Shown here piece after piece: positions 8,572-16,980 of a stretch of DNA of 64,000 bases. The stretch is from Planctomycetota bacterium. Its GTDB lineage: Bacteria > Planctomycetota > Planctomycetia > Pirellulales > PALSA-1355. The notes under the pieces are model-generated. The model made no database searches. It was not told the DNA's origin and saw only the letters and a list, made by a program, of their open reading frames with translations. Location of the stretch: the NCBI GenBank assembly GCA_003389325.1, contig QQVE01000027.1, forward strand, positions 1 through 64,000, read 5' to 3'. Both the position numbers and the translations under genes were made by a program. Numbering within the stretch: position 1 is the first letter of the stretch; every line of letters begins with the position of its first letter.

Positions 8572-9216
8572 ATGAGTCGTTGCACAACCTATTTGCTTAT
8601 CTGTGCACTCGCACTGTGCGCTGCCCCGTCGATTGCTGGCCCCTTGGACGGCGACCCCAACGCCTATCTGGGCACCTGGAGCGGCAGCACCCCTTATCAG
8701 GGATTCGATCTGAGCAACCAGCCCACCGAGTTGACGGGCTATGTCGACTGGGCCGTCTACGGGCCGGGAGACTTTCCGGTTGCTTTCACGGGCTACACGC
8801 CCACGCCTGGCGAACTGACCTACGCCTATCAGGTTTACGTGACCAATGACGCTCCGGTCACGTCGCTTTCGGTCAACCTGATCAACCCCGCGGACAACAT
8901 TGGCAGCTTCACCGGCGGCGGCGTGAGCGGCGATCCTACGATCGCCGAGTTGCTGGTGCCGTTTGATTCGGCGAACTGGTTTTTCACTTCGATTCCCAAC
9001 GGCGGCAAGAGCGTGGGACTGGTTTTTTCCAGCCCCAACCTGCCGATTTTCTTGAACGGTACGGTGATCGACGATGGCAGTGTGGCGGACGTGATTCCGC
9101 TGCCGTCACCGGGTCCCGTCCCCATTCCGGAGCCTTCGAGCATCGTGCTGGCCTTGATCGGCATCGCCGGGCTGGCCTGGGGATGTTTGCGAAGGCGCGG
9201 CTTGCGACGCGCGTAG
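8572..9216 (+). CDS. PEP-CTERM sorting domain protein, first of a tandem pair
   Basis: 214 aa, with AAAGGA just upstream of the ATG. The signal peptide is residues 1 to about 22 (ends PSIAG). The middle is a beta-rich domain containing DWAVYGPGDFPVAF and TYAYQVYVTNDAPVTSL. The C-terminal tag is PIPEPSSIV, a hydrophobic helix and RRRGLRR. It is clearly paralogous to the next gene, which has the same AVYxPGxF and YAYQVY landmarks. The function is unknown; the protein is presumably exported and processed by an exosortase encoded elsewhere. Confidence 0.87.
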   Translation: MSRCTTYLLICALALCAAPSIAGPLDGDPNAYLGTWSGSTPYQGFDLSNQPTELTGYVDWAVYGPGDFPVAFTGYTPTPGELTYAYQVYVTNDAPVTSLSVNLINPADNIGSFTGGGVSGDPTIAELLVPFDSANWFFTSIPNGGKSVGLVFSSPNLPIFLNGTVIDDGSVADVIPLPSPGPVPIPEPSSIVLALIGIAGLAWGCLRRRGLRRA

Positions 9217-9360
9217 GCGGTTGTTCTCATGGAAGCAGGCGACCGCAGGGAGCGGCGAGCAACAATCCGTAGAGTGAACCACGAGGTGAACTGAGACGAA
9301 CAGGCAATCGACCAGGGGCCCGGACGAGCCGGGCATTCATTAGGCACACGGACATCTGCC

Positions 9361-10035
9361 ATGAGATCAACGACAAGGCGAGCCCTTCTGACCGCGGTGG
9401 TCCTGGCTGCTACGGCTGGCTACTATGTTGCGACGGCCAGCTATGTCGGCGCCGGCACGCTGCCGGTCGACCCGAACGCTCTGCCCGGCTTCCAAGGCAC
9501 GGCGAATTTCAATGGCACCGTCGGCACGGCGATTCTGGATGCGAACGTCGAGTTCGCCGTCTATGAACCGGGCAACTTCGCGCTGACCTTCCCGGCGCTC
9601 GATGATCCCAGCGGCGGCACCGAATACGTCTACGCCTACCAGGTCTACAACAACGGCGTGACCGCCAACACGCGGGTGCAGGAGTTGTCGATCTTTCTGG
9701 AGCCGAACCTCAACCCGGTGACGGCCACCGGCGACACTCCCGACGGCGGACTGCTACCGAACCTGGTGCAGATTCCCATCGGCGGCACCGGCCAGTCGAA
9801 CGTGAAATGGACCTGGCTGAGCCCGCTGTTCAATGTGGGCCTGTTCTCCGAGATTGTGCTGTTCACCAGTCCCCTCGAGCCACATTACGTTCTATCTTCG
9901 GTCAAGGGCGGCAGCACCACGATTGCGTCGAACGCACTGCCGAGCCCCGTGCCCGAGCCCTCGACCCTGGCGCTGGTGCTGACGGCTGCCGTCGCCTGCC
10001 TGGGCGGTGCCTGGGTGCGGAAGCGCCGAAGCTAG
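9361..10035 (+). CDS. PEP-CTERM sorting domain protein, second of a tandem pair
   Basis: 224 aa. An N-terminal hydrophobic signal segment (about 8-30) is followed by a beta-rich domain that aligns with the preceding protein (FAVYEPGNFALTF and YVYAYQVYNNGV). The C-terminus is PVPEPSTLALV, a helix and VRKRRS. A gap of 144 bp with no terminator separates the pair, consistent with co-transcription after gene duplication. No enzymatic motif was seen. Confidence 0.87.
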   Translation: MRSTTRRALLTAVVLAATAGYYVATASYVGAGTLPVDPNALPGFQGTANFNGTVGTAILDANVEFAVYEPGNFALTFPALDDPSGGTEYVYAYQVYNNGVTANTRVQELSIFLEPNLNPVTATGDTPDGGLLPNLVQIPIGGTGQSNVKWTWLSPLFNVGLFSEIVLFTSPLEPHYVLSSVKGGSTTIASNALPSPVPEPSTLALVLTAAVACLGGAWVRKRRS

Positions 10036-10128
10036 AGTCCATTTCAAAGCGCCATCTGCCCGCGGGTGTCTGAAGCGGGTTCGCGCGGTCTGCACGCGCG
10101 TGGCGTGGGGGACCTTGGGGTATTCGGC

Positions 10129-11724
10129 ATGCGCTGGCGGTCGCTGTTGCAGATTGCGATGTGCGCCGCCGTGTCGTGTCCAAGCGCCCTGGCGCTTGAC
10201 CCTTCCGGCGTGCTGGTGCTGTATAACAACGCCAGCCCCGACGGGCAGGCCATCGCCAACCACTACGCCCAAACCCATCCCGGCGTGCAATTGCTGGGCC
10301 TGGACAACGTGCCGGTGGGCGAGGAGATTTCGGCCGCCGACTACCTCTCGAAGGTTCGCGCGCCGGTGCTCTCGGCCCTCACGCCCAATACCGACGTGAT
10401 CGTCACCACCAAGGGCCTGCCGCTGCGAATTCGCGTCGACGAAGCGCCGCCAGCCCCGGTGCCGCCCAACCCGTTGCCGGCCTACGTCGATGCTTATGGC
10501 CAGCCGCGCACGATCCTCAACTGGCAGCGCTATTCCAGCCTGGAAAGCGAGCTGGCCAAGGTCGACTTCATCGCCAGCGAGTTGATGATGGGCGACCAAA
10601 GCTTCACCATTCCCGGGCAGTTCACCCAGAACTCGTACTACAATTCCACGCAATCGTTTTCGCACGCCGTGTATGGCACGCGGTTGACCGCGCGGCTCGA
10701 CGCCTTCAGCGTCGCGGACGCCGTGGCGGCCATCGACCGAGCGCAAAACGCCTATGTCGTGCCCAACAATGCCTCCGGCTCGCCGTTCCACTTCCTGATC
10801 GACGACGACCCCACCAAGCCGTATGCTCCCACGGTCGCGGCGCTGGCCAGCGGACTCGCGGCCGCCGGGCAGTCCAACACCTACGAAAACACCACCGGGT
10901 TCCTCGGATCGGCCACCGATCCGGCCGTGGCCAACAACTCGGTGCTGGGCTACGTGGGGCACGGCGCCAACCAGTCGGGCACGCCCGACTATGTGCCCGG
11001 CGAGGGAAGCTACGTCGCGACCAGCTTCGACTTCACGCCCGCCGACGGCGCCGTGTTCGCCAGTTGGGAAAGCTACAACGCGGCAAGCTTCCAGCCCGGC
11101 AACAATGTCTTCGGGCAGGCGCTGGTCGGCGAGTGGCTGGCGACGGGGGGCACCGCCGCCGTGGGGCACGTCGAGGAGCCGTACGCCAGCCCCTCCTACG
11201 TGACGAACGAAGACCACATGTTCGAGATGCTGCTCAATGGCATGACCCTGGCCGAAGCGGCCTGGAGCGGCACGCGGCAGCTCTCGTATGTGAACACCGT
11301 GATCGGCGATCCGCTGATGACCTGGAAACAGATCGCAGGCGGCGACGCGAACATGGACGGGCTGGTCGACATGAACGACTTTCTGATCGTCGTCGACAAC
11401 TTCTCCACCGACGCTCCCGACGGCGTGGCGGGCTGGCTGGCCGGCGACTTCAACGGCGACGGGCGGATCTTTCTCGAGGACCTCGAATACTGGGGCCAGA
11501 ACCGCGGCCACATCGCCGACTGGGCCACCGGAGAGCTCGACTTCGACGCGCAGATGTCGCCCCTGGCCCGCGCCATGATGCGCTCGGTGACCTACGCAAC
11601 CCCCGAACCCTCGACGCTGGCCATGGCGGCCGCCGCGGCGATCACGCTGGCGGGGTACGGCCTGCAGACGCGACGCAAGCGGCGGCGGATCGCAAACGGC
11701 TCGGGTGGCCGCGACAACGGTTAA
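10129..11724 (+). CDS. TIGR03790-like secreted protein with dockerin-like segment and PEP-CTERM tag
   Basis: 531 aa. The start at 10129 is preferred over the upstream ATG at 10066 because it begins the signal peptide (MRWRSLLQIAMCAAVSCPSA). The main domain contains GVLVLYNNASPDG, VIVTTKGLPLRIR and GYVGHGANQSG, then FASWESYNAASFQPGNNVF, as in the TIGR03790 family; from memory its fold resembles caspase/gingipain peptidases, but no catalytic Cys is evident at the expected place. Residues about 405-465 carry two calcium-loop repeats, GDANMDGLVDMNDF and GDFNGDGRIFLEDL, as in dockerins. The end is TPEPSTLAMA, a helix and RRKRRR. It follows two PEP-CTERM genes closely. The biochemical role is unknown. 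Confidence 0.8.
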   Translation: MRWRSLLQIAMCAAVSCPSALALDPSGVLVLYNNASPDGQAIANHYAQTHPGVQLLGLDNVPVGEEISAADYLSKVRAPVLSALTPNTDVIVTTKGLPLRIRVDEAPPAPVPPNPLPAYVDAYGQPRTILNWQRYSSLESELAKVDFIASELMMGDQSFTIPGQFTQNSYYNSTQSFSHAVYGTRLTARLDAFSVADAVAAIDRAQNAYVVPNNASGSPFHFLIDDDPTKPYAPTVAALASGLAAAGQSNTYENTTGFLGSATDPAVANNSVLGYVGHGANQSGTPDYVPGEGSYVATSFDFTPADGAVFASWESYNAASFQPGNNVFGQALVGEWLATGGTAAVGHVEEPYASPSYVTNEDHMFEMLLNGMTLAEAAWSGTRQLSYVNTVIGDPLMTWKQIAGGDANMDGLVDMNDFLIVVDNFSTDAPDGVAGWLAGDFNGDGRIFLEDLEYWGQNRGHIADWATGELDFDAQMSPLARAMMRSVTYATPEPSTLAMAAAAAITLAGYGLQTRRKRRRIANGSGGRDNG

Positions 11725-12062
11725 CGGTGTCGTCGGGGTGCCGTAGCCACAAGAGGTGCAACGCCGGCTGGGGCATCGGCGTCTCGCGTATGCGACGGAG
11801 TTCGCGGGCAGTATCGCCGCGAATGACACCCTCCTGTTGCTTCGCAACACCGGCAACGAGTTGCCGGTGCCACCCCACCGCGCGGATGCGACGCAAGCGG
11901 CGCACGCAGGCGATCGATCAGCGCGCTCACTCGACTCGTGACCTATCGACCGGCACGCTCACTCGACGCGTGCCGCGGCAGGGGGTATGGTGAAGGCGTC
12001 CTTCACTCCCCAAGAGCGCGACTTTCCAAGCGCGACTGCTGCGGCCTCTGCCCCGTGTGGCG
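11725..12062. other. Intergenic region with a perfect hairpin
   Basis: No convincing gene is present. The main landmark is the CACCGGCAAC hairpin at 11848-11869. The sequence on both sides (TTGCTTCGCAACACC before, GCCACCCCACC after) looks like part of a longer, decayed dispersed element. No clear promoter was seen. Confidence 0.4.
11848..11869. repeat. Perfect 10-bp inverted repeat, GA loop
   Basis: CACCGGCAAC (11848-11857), loop GA, then GTTGCCGGTG (11860-11869). There is no T tract, so it is more likely a REP-like element than a terminator, though it could slow transcription leaving the PEP-CTERM gene. Confidence 0.6.
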
Positions 12063-14792
12063 ATGAAATTCAGCGAGCTGACCGTCCTTCTTCCCTGCCA
12101 CGGCCTCGAAGACTTTCCGGTCTATCTCGAGGGAGCCGAAGCCGACGCGGTGCTGGCCGCCTGGTGTGCCCCGTGGCATCCGGCGCTGGTGGCCGCCGCC
12201 CAGCGCGTGCCGGTGTGGCACCGCATCGACATTCCGCCCGGGTCGCTGGCCGAGATGTTTCTGGCCGTGCCGCCGTTTTGCACCGACCGCCTCCCCTCGG
12301 GATACCTGACCCGCGCCGAGCAGGAAGGCGCGCTCGTCGTGACACCGGCCAACTTGCACGAGGCCTCCGCCACTCCGGCCGGCGCCGCCGAGATCGACCC
12401 CGAGGCGGTGGCCGATTTCATGGCGCTGGGCTTTTGCCGCCTGCAGATGGAATTGCTGACCCGGCAGATGCGCTACGCCATCTCGATCGACGAAACGTTC
12501 TTTCAGAACGAGACCGTGGCCGCGGCCCAGGCGGCCGTCGCCGGCGACACGGCCGGGGCGCGCGAGCACCTGGAGCAGTGCTTCGAGGTGCTGTACGACT
12601 CGCGCAAGCACTTCTATCCGGTGGACGTGCACCTGATCGCTGTGACGCTGCTGGCCGAAACGACGCTGGGCGCATCGCTCGCCGCGGAGCTGGCCGCCGG
12701 CACGCCGACCAATCTGCTGACCACGTCCTCGCTGCTGGAGAAGCTGTCCGCCGAACACGCCGACACCTGGCAAGCGTTGCTGCGCACGATCGACGACGGC
12801 AACGCCTGCGTCTTAGGGGGCGAAGTCGCGGAGCGCGAGTCACCGCTGCTGCCGGTCGAACGCGCCCTGGCCAGCCTGGTGGACGGGGCGAAGCAGTACG
12901 AAACGCTGTTGGGCCGCCCGCCGGTCGTCTATGGGCGCCGCCGCGCGGGGTTGTGGCCGGCGCTGCCGCAGTTGCTGACGAAGCTGGGCTCTCAAGGCGC
13001 GCTGCACTTTACGCTCGACGACGGACGCTTTCCGCTGGGCCCGCAGTGCAAGACGCGCTGGGAGGGCGTCGAAACCAGCGTGCTCGACATCTTCGCCCGG
13101 GTGCCGTGCGACGCGACGAAGCCGGAGAGTTACCTCGCTCTGTCGCGGACGATGTCCGACTCGATGGACTCCGACCACGTGGCCACGGTGGCTTTCGCCC
13201 ATTGGCCCTCGGCCGCGAGCCCCTGGCACGACCTGCTGCGCCGCGTGTCGCGGTTCTGCCCCGTGCTGGGCAAGTTCATGTTGCTCGACGACTACTTTCT
13301 GCACACCGACATGCCGGGCCGGCTCTCGAAGTTCGAGGCCGACGACTACCGCGTGCCGTACCTGAAGCAGGCGATCATCCGCCGCCAGAGCGACCCGATT
13401 TCGACGTTCCAGCGCGAGCATCGCCAGCAGGCCGAGCAGACGGCCGCCTCGGCCTTGGCCACCACGGCCGACCTGATTGCCGGATCGGCGAGCCCGGCCG
13501 ATGCACAACCGACCCCTGCCGAGGCGCTTGAGCGCTTGGCAGCCCTGTTGCCTCGCGGCTCGGGCGCCGAAGCGCCGCGCGTGCTGGTGTTCAACTCGGC
13601 AAACTATGCCCGGCGTATTGAAATCGCCTGGCCGCCTGATGTGGAGCTGCCGGCGGTGGAAAAGCCGGTGGTGGCCGCCGGCACGAGCGAGGGCCGCAAG
13701 TTCGCCGTGGCGGAGGTTCCGTCGCTGGGCTTCGTATGGCTGGCTCCCGGCACGACTCAGCCGGCCAAGAAACGCGAGCAGCCGCTGGCGGCCGACAACG
13801 TGTTGGGCAACGAGTTCATGGAGGTGCGGATCAGCCGCTCGACCGGCGGGATTCAGGCCCTGTACAACTACGCCCAGCGCGGCAACCAGCTTTCGCAGCA
13901 ACTTGCCGCCCGGCTGCCCGGCGGGGGCGATCAATACACCACGATGAAAGCCGACCGCGTCGAAGTCACGGCCGCGTCGACCGTCTACGGCGAGATCGTC
14001 AGCAGCGGGGCGCTGGTCGATGCCGGCGGGGAGCCGCTCGCGCGGTTTCGGCAGACCACGAGCCTGTGGGCCGGCAGCCGCGTGGTGCATCTCGACCTCG
14101 AGTTGAGCGACGTGGAAGAGCCGCGCGCCGATCCCTGGAACTCGTACTACGCGGCCCGGTTCGCCTGGCCGGACGAAATGGCCGAGCTGTGGCGCGGCGT
14201 GTCGTCGGCGCGGCAGCGAACCCGGGCCGGCCGGATCGAGGCGCCCGAGTTCGTCGACATCGACACCGGGGGCGGCACGCTCTCGATCCTCACCCTCGGG
14301 CTGCCCTACCACCGGCGGAGCGATCCGCGGATGCTCGACTCGCTGCTGGTCGTGCGGGGCGAATCGGAGCGGCGCTTCCGGATGGCGATCGGCGTCGATC
14401 TGCCGCATCCGGCGGCGACGGCCACCGAGCTGCTGACTCCGCCGCTGGTGCGGCTGGAAACGACCGCGCCGCCGGCCGCGGCCAGCGGCTGGTTCTTTCA
14501 CACCGGCGGCACCAACATCGTGGCCACGCACTGGGCGCCGATCGTCGATGAAGCCGATGGCACGCGCGTGCGAGGTTTTCGCGCCCGGTTCCTCGAAGTG
14601 GGCGGCCGCGCGGGGCGTGTGCCGCTGCGAACGTTTCGCCGCGTGTCGGCCGCGCGTCAGGTAAACTTTCTGGGCGAGCCGATCCTGCAGCTCAGCGTCG
14701 ACGACGAGCGGATCATGCTCGATTTCGGCCCCCACGAGCTGCTGGAAATCGAGGCGCTCTGGGTGGGCGAGGCCGCCGACAGTCAGGACTAG
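12063..14792 (+). CDS. GH38 (alpha-mannosidase)-like protein with unusual N-terminal region
   Basis: 909 aa from ATG 12063; a GTG at 12057 is an equal alternative. The C-terminal half resembles the beta domains of family 38 glycosidases, notably NEFMEVRISRSTGGIQALYN followed by RGNQLSQQLA, and HLDLELSDVEEPRADPWNSY. The N-terminal half (LLPCHGLEDFPVYLEGAEAD) lacks the HxHxD-type metal motif that normally opens the GH38 catalytic barrel, and no signal peptide is present. I infer a cytoplasmic carbohydrate-active or carbohydrate-binding protein, possibly not a working mannosidase. The next gene starts 101 bp downstream. Confidence 0.6.
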   Translation: MKFSELTVLLPCHGLEDFPVYLEGAEADAVLAAWCAPWHPALVAAAQRVPVWHRIDIPPGSLAEMFLAVPPFCTDRLPSGYLTRAEQEGALVVTPANLHEASATPAGAAEIDPEAVADFMALGFCRLQMELLTRQMRYAISIDETFFQNETVAAAQAAVAGDTAGAREHLEQCFEVLYDSRKHFYPVDVHLIAVTLLAETTLGASLAAELAAGTPTNLLTTSSLLEKLSAEHADTWQALLRTIDDGNACVLGGEVAERESPLLPVERALASLVDGAKQYETLLGRPPVVYGRRRAGLWPALPQLLTKLGSQGALHFTLDDGRFPLGPQCKTRWEGVETSVLDIFARVPCDATKPESYLALSRTMSDSMDSDHVATVAFAHWPSAASPWHDLLRRVSRFCPVLGKFMLLDDYFLHTDMPGRLSKFEADDYRVPYLKQAIIRRQSDPISTFQREHRQQAEQTAASALATTADLIAGSASPADAQPTPAEALERLAALLPRGSGAEAPRVLVFNSANYARRIEIAWPPDVELPAVEKPVVAAGTSEGRKFAVAEVPSLGFVWLAPGTTQPAKKREQPLAADNVLGNEFMEVRISRSTGGIQALYNYAQRGNQLSQQLAARLPGGGDQYTTMKADRVEVTAASTVYGEIVSSGALVDAGGEPLARFRQTTSLWAGSRVVHLDLELSDVEEPRADPWNSYYAARFAWPDEMAELWRGVSSARQRTRAGRIEAPEFVDIDTGGGTLSILTLGLPYHRRSDPRMLDSLLVVRGESERRFRMAIGVDLPHPAATATELLTPPLVRLETTAPPAAASGWFFHTGGTNIVATHWAPIVDEADGTRVRGFRARFLEVGGRAGRVPLRTFRRVSAARQVNFLGEPILQLSVDDERIMLDFGPHELLEIEALWVGEAADSQD

Positions 14793-14893
14793 AATGTGCC
14801 GGCCGTTTCGCATAGGTTGCTCGACGTGACCGTTCTCGGAATCACCAGCCGCATACTCCTTCGCCGTTCACCTTTGTTGTTGTTTGCCTTGCG

Positions 14894-15547
14894 ATGATCG
14901 TGACGATCGACGGTCCGGCCGGAGCCGGCAAAAGCACGATTGCCCGCGGGCTGGCCCGGCGGCTCGGCTTCCGCTTTCTCGACACGGGGGCCATGTACCG
15001 CGCCGTGACGCTGGCGGCCAAACAGCGCGGCCACGACTGGAGCCAGCAGGAAAAGCTGGCCGAGTTGGCCGGGCAACTGCGGCTCGATGTCAGCGAGAAC
15101 CACGTGGCGGTCGACGGGCAGGATGTGACCCGCGAGATCCGCACGGCCGAGATCACGAACCTGACGCACTACGCCGCCAACAACCCGGGCGTGCGGGCCG
15201 TGCTCGTCGAGTTGCAGCGGGCGGCCGCCGGCGACCACGACTTTGTGACCGAGGGGCGCGACCAGGGCACGATCGTCTTCCCCCACGCCGAGTGCAAGAT
15301 CTTTCTCACCGCCAGCCCCGAAGAACGGGCCCGCCGGCGGGCGCACGAGCTGACCGAACGCGGCCAGCCGATCACGGTCGAAGAAGTGCTCAGGCGGCAG
15401 AACGAGCGCGACGCCAGCGACGCCTCGCGCAGCGTGGGCCCGATGGTGGCAGCCGGCGATGCGATTCAGGTGCCGACCGATGGGTTGTCGCCCGAGGAGG
15501 TGCTCGACCGATTGGAAGCCATCGTGCGAGAGAAGATGCCGTCATGA
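14894..15547 (+). CDS. cmk: Cytidylate kinase
   Basis: 217 aa, the normal length. It phosphorylates CMP/dCMP with ATP in the cytoplasm. Walker A is GPAGAGKS at 6-13; FLDTGAMYRAV and the substrate loop EGRDQGTIVFPHA are conserved, as is the lid arginine region RARRRAHEL. The stop overlaps the next start (ATGA at 15544-15547), showing translational coupling with plsC; cmk next to an acyltransferase is a common bacterial arrangement. Confidence 0.95.
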   Translation: MIVTIDGPAGAGKSTIARGLARRLGFRFLDTGAMYRAVTLAAKQRGHDWSQQEKLAELAGQLRLDVSENHVAVDGQDVTREIRTAEITNLTHYAANNPGVRAVLVELQRAAAGDHDFVTEGRDQGTIVFPHAECKIFLTASPEERARRRAHELTERGQPITVEEVLRRQNERDASDASRSVGPMVAAGDAIQVPTDGLSPEEVLDRLEAIVREKMPS

Positions 15548-16302
15548 CGCCGCCCGTGGAGCGTTCGCTGGCCAAGCGTGTGTGGTACGACTCGCTGCGC
15601 GTGGTGTGCCGGATGCTGTTCGTGGTCGTGTTCCGCATGCGGGCCCGGGGCCGCGAGTATTTGCCGGCCGAGGGCGGCGGGCTGGTGCTTTCGAATCATC
15701 AGAGCCATCTCGACCCGGTGATCGTGGGGCTGACCTGCGATCGGCGGATGAACTACGTGGCCCGCACGACGCTGTTTCGCTTTGCTCCGTTTCGCTGGCT
15801 GATCAACTCGCTGGACGCGATTCCCATCGATCGCGAAGGGGGCGGCCGCGCCGGGCTGAAGGAGACGCTCAAGCGCGTCAAGCGTGGCGAGCTGGTGCTG
15901 CTGTTTCCCGAGGGCACCCGCACGCCCGACGGCGAAGTGCACCGGATCAAGCCGGGTTTCTGCTACATCGCCCGCCGGGCCAACGTGCCGATCTTCATCG
16001 TCGCATTCGACGGCGCCTACGACGCCTGGCCCCGCGACCACAAGCTGCCCCGGCGTTCGGTGATTCACCTGCAATACGCCCCGCCGATCACGACCGCCGA
16101 GTTCGAGCAGATGACCGACGAGCAACTCGTCGCCGAAGCCGAACGCCGCATCCGCTGGTGCCACGCTGAGGCGCGGCGGCATCGGTATATTGCGATGGGG
16201 AAACTGGAGGCGAGTGACGAGTCGATCAACGGTGACGGCCCTACGCAAGCCCGAAGCGCGAGCGAGGGAACCTCAAGCCACCCGAATCCGCCGGAGAAAT
16301 AG
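15544..16302 (+). CDS. plsC: 1-acyl-sn-glycerol-3-phosphate acyltransferase (PlsC family)
   Basis: 252 aa, starting in the ATGA overlap with cmk. It transfers an acyl group to lysophosphatidate at the inner membrane. The catalytic HX4D motif is NHQSHLD (H52, D57) and the substrate box is FPEGTRTPDG; a hydrophobic anchor lies at about 20-31. The last about 20 residues (PTQARSASEGTSSHPNPPEK) are not family sequence: they translate a dispersed palindromic repeat at 16247-16269 that appears to have been captured by the reading frame. The true domain ends near LEASDES. Confidence 0.92.
   Translation: MTPPVERSLAKRVWYDSLRVVCRMLFVVVFRMRARGREYLPAEGGGLVLSNHQSHLDPVIVGLTCDRRMNYVARTTLFRFAPFRWLINSLDAIPIDREGGGRAGLKETLKRVKRGELVLLFPEGTRTPDGEVHRIKPGFCYIARRANVPIFIVAFDGAYDAWPRDHKLPRRSVIHLQYAPPITTAEFEQMTDEQLVAEAERRIRWCHAEARRHRYIAMGKLEASDESINGDGPTQARSASEGTSSHPNPPEK
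16247..16269. repeat. Copy of the CCCGAAGCGCGAGCGAGGG dispersed repeat
   Basis: GCAAGCCCGAAGCGCGAGCG plus AGG matches both arms of the palindrome at 53243-53341. Here only one arm is present, inside the 3' end of plsC. Confidence 0.75.
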
Positions 16303-16380
16303 GTAGCGATCCCGTACGAAGCCCGCTCTTGGCGATTGCGCCGACGGGCTCGCTAGCGGCTCGTGCATTCGAGGTGACGC

Positions 16381-16878
16381 GTGAGTGATTCGATTACCTT
16401 CGAAGACGGACGTGTTTGCTTCCTCGGGAGCAGCCCCCTTTCCTGGGTACTGACCGACGTGGCCGAAACGGTCTCCCCGGAATTGGCGATGTGGTTGCGT
16501 GACATGGCCGATCGTCCCAACGGTTCCATGAGCTTTGACCTGCGAACCATGCCCGCCGGATACCGTCGGCAATTCTACGACGGACTCCAACGCGTGTTCT
16601 CTGCGCGCATGGCCGATCCTACGATTCGGGGGAAGCTCAACGAGAGTCGCTATCTCCAAGCTTTCCTCGCGTTGCTGACCACGCTCAAGCGCTCGCGGCG
16701 CCGCATGCCGCGTCAGAGTGCCGAAGAGTACTTTTGTCCAGGTTCCTTGGCCGATCAGCCGGTCATGCTCCACGACCTGTGGTCGTGTCCCAACTGCACA
16801 GCGATTCTTGAGCACCATCCAGTGACGGAATGCTTTCGTTGTGGGTGGCGGTATCCCTTTGCCATCGCTTCCGGATGA
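16381..16878 (+). CDS. Hypothetical protein with C-terminal zinc-ribbon-like motif
   Basis: 165 aa from a GTG start, with GAGGTG a few bases upstream. I do not recognise a family. Residues about 138-155 hold CPNC and CFRC, spaced like a small zinc ribbon. The rest is soluble, with no signal or membrane segment. Base composition is visibly lower in GC, with more A/T at third positions, than the flanking housekeeping genes. It sits between plsC and a palindromic repeat with another orphan gene beyond, suggesting an accessory insertion. Confidence 0.6.
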   Translation: MSDSITFEDGRVCFLGSSPLSWVLTDVAETVSPELAMWLRDMADRPNGSMSFDLRTMPAGYRRQFYDGLQRVFSARMADPTIRGKLNESRYLQAFLALLTTLKRSRRRMPRQSAEEYFCPGSLADQPVMLHDLWSCPNCTAILEHHPVTECFRCGWRYPFAIASG

Positions 16879-16889
16879 ATCCGAAATCG

Positions 16890-16945
16890 AAAAGGGTGTC
16901 AGGAACCTTTTAGGAGAAAGGGTTCCTGACATCCTGACACCTTTT
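16890..16945. repeat. Inverted repeat around GTGTCAGGA, possible bidirectional terminator
   Basis: AAAAGGGTGTCAGGAACCTT pairs with the downstream AAGGGTTCCTGAC and CCTGACACCTTTT halves. The long stem starts with A-rich and ends with T-rich sequence, so it can terminate from either side; it also looks like a dispersed planctomycete repeat. Confidence 0.65.
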
Positions 16946-16980
16946 CCCCGTCCCGACTCCTCATCGTTTTCTCGCTCGCC

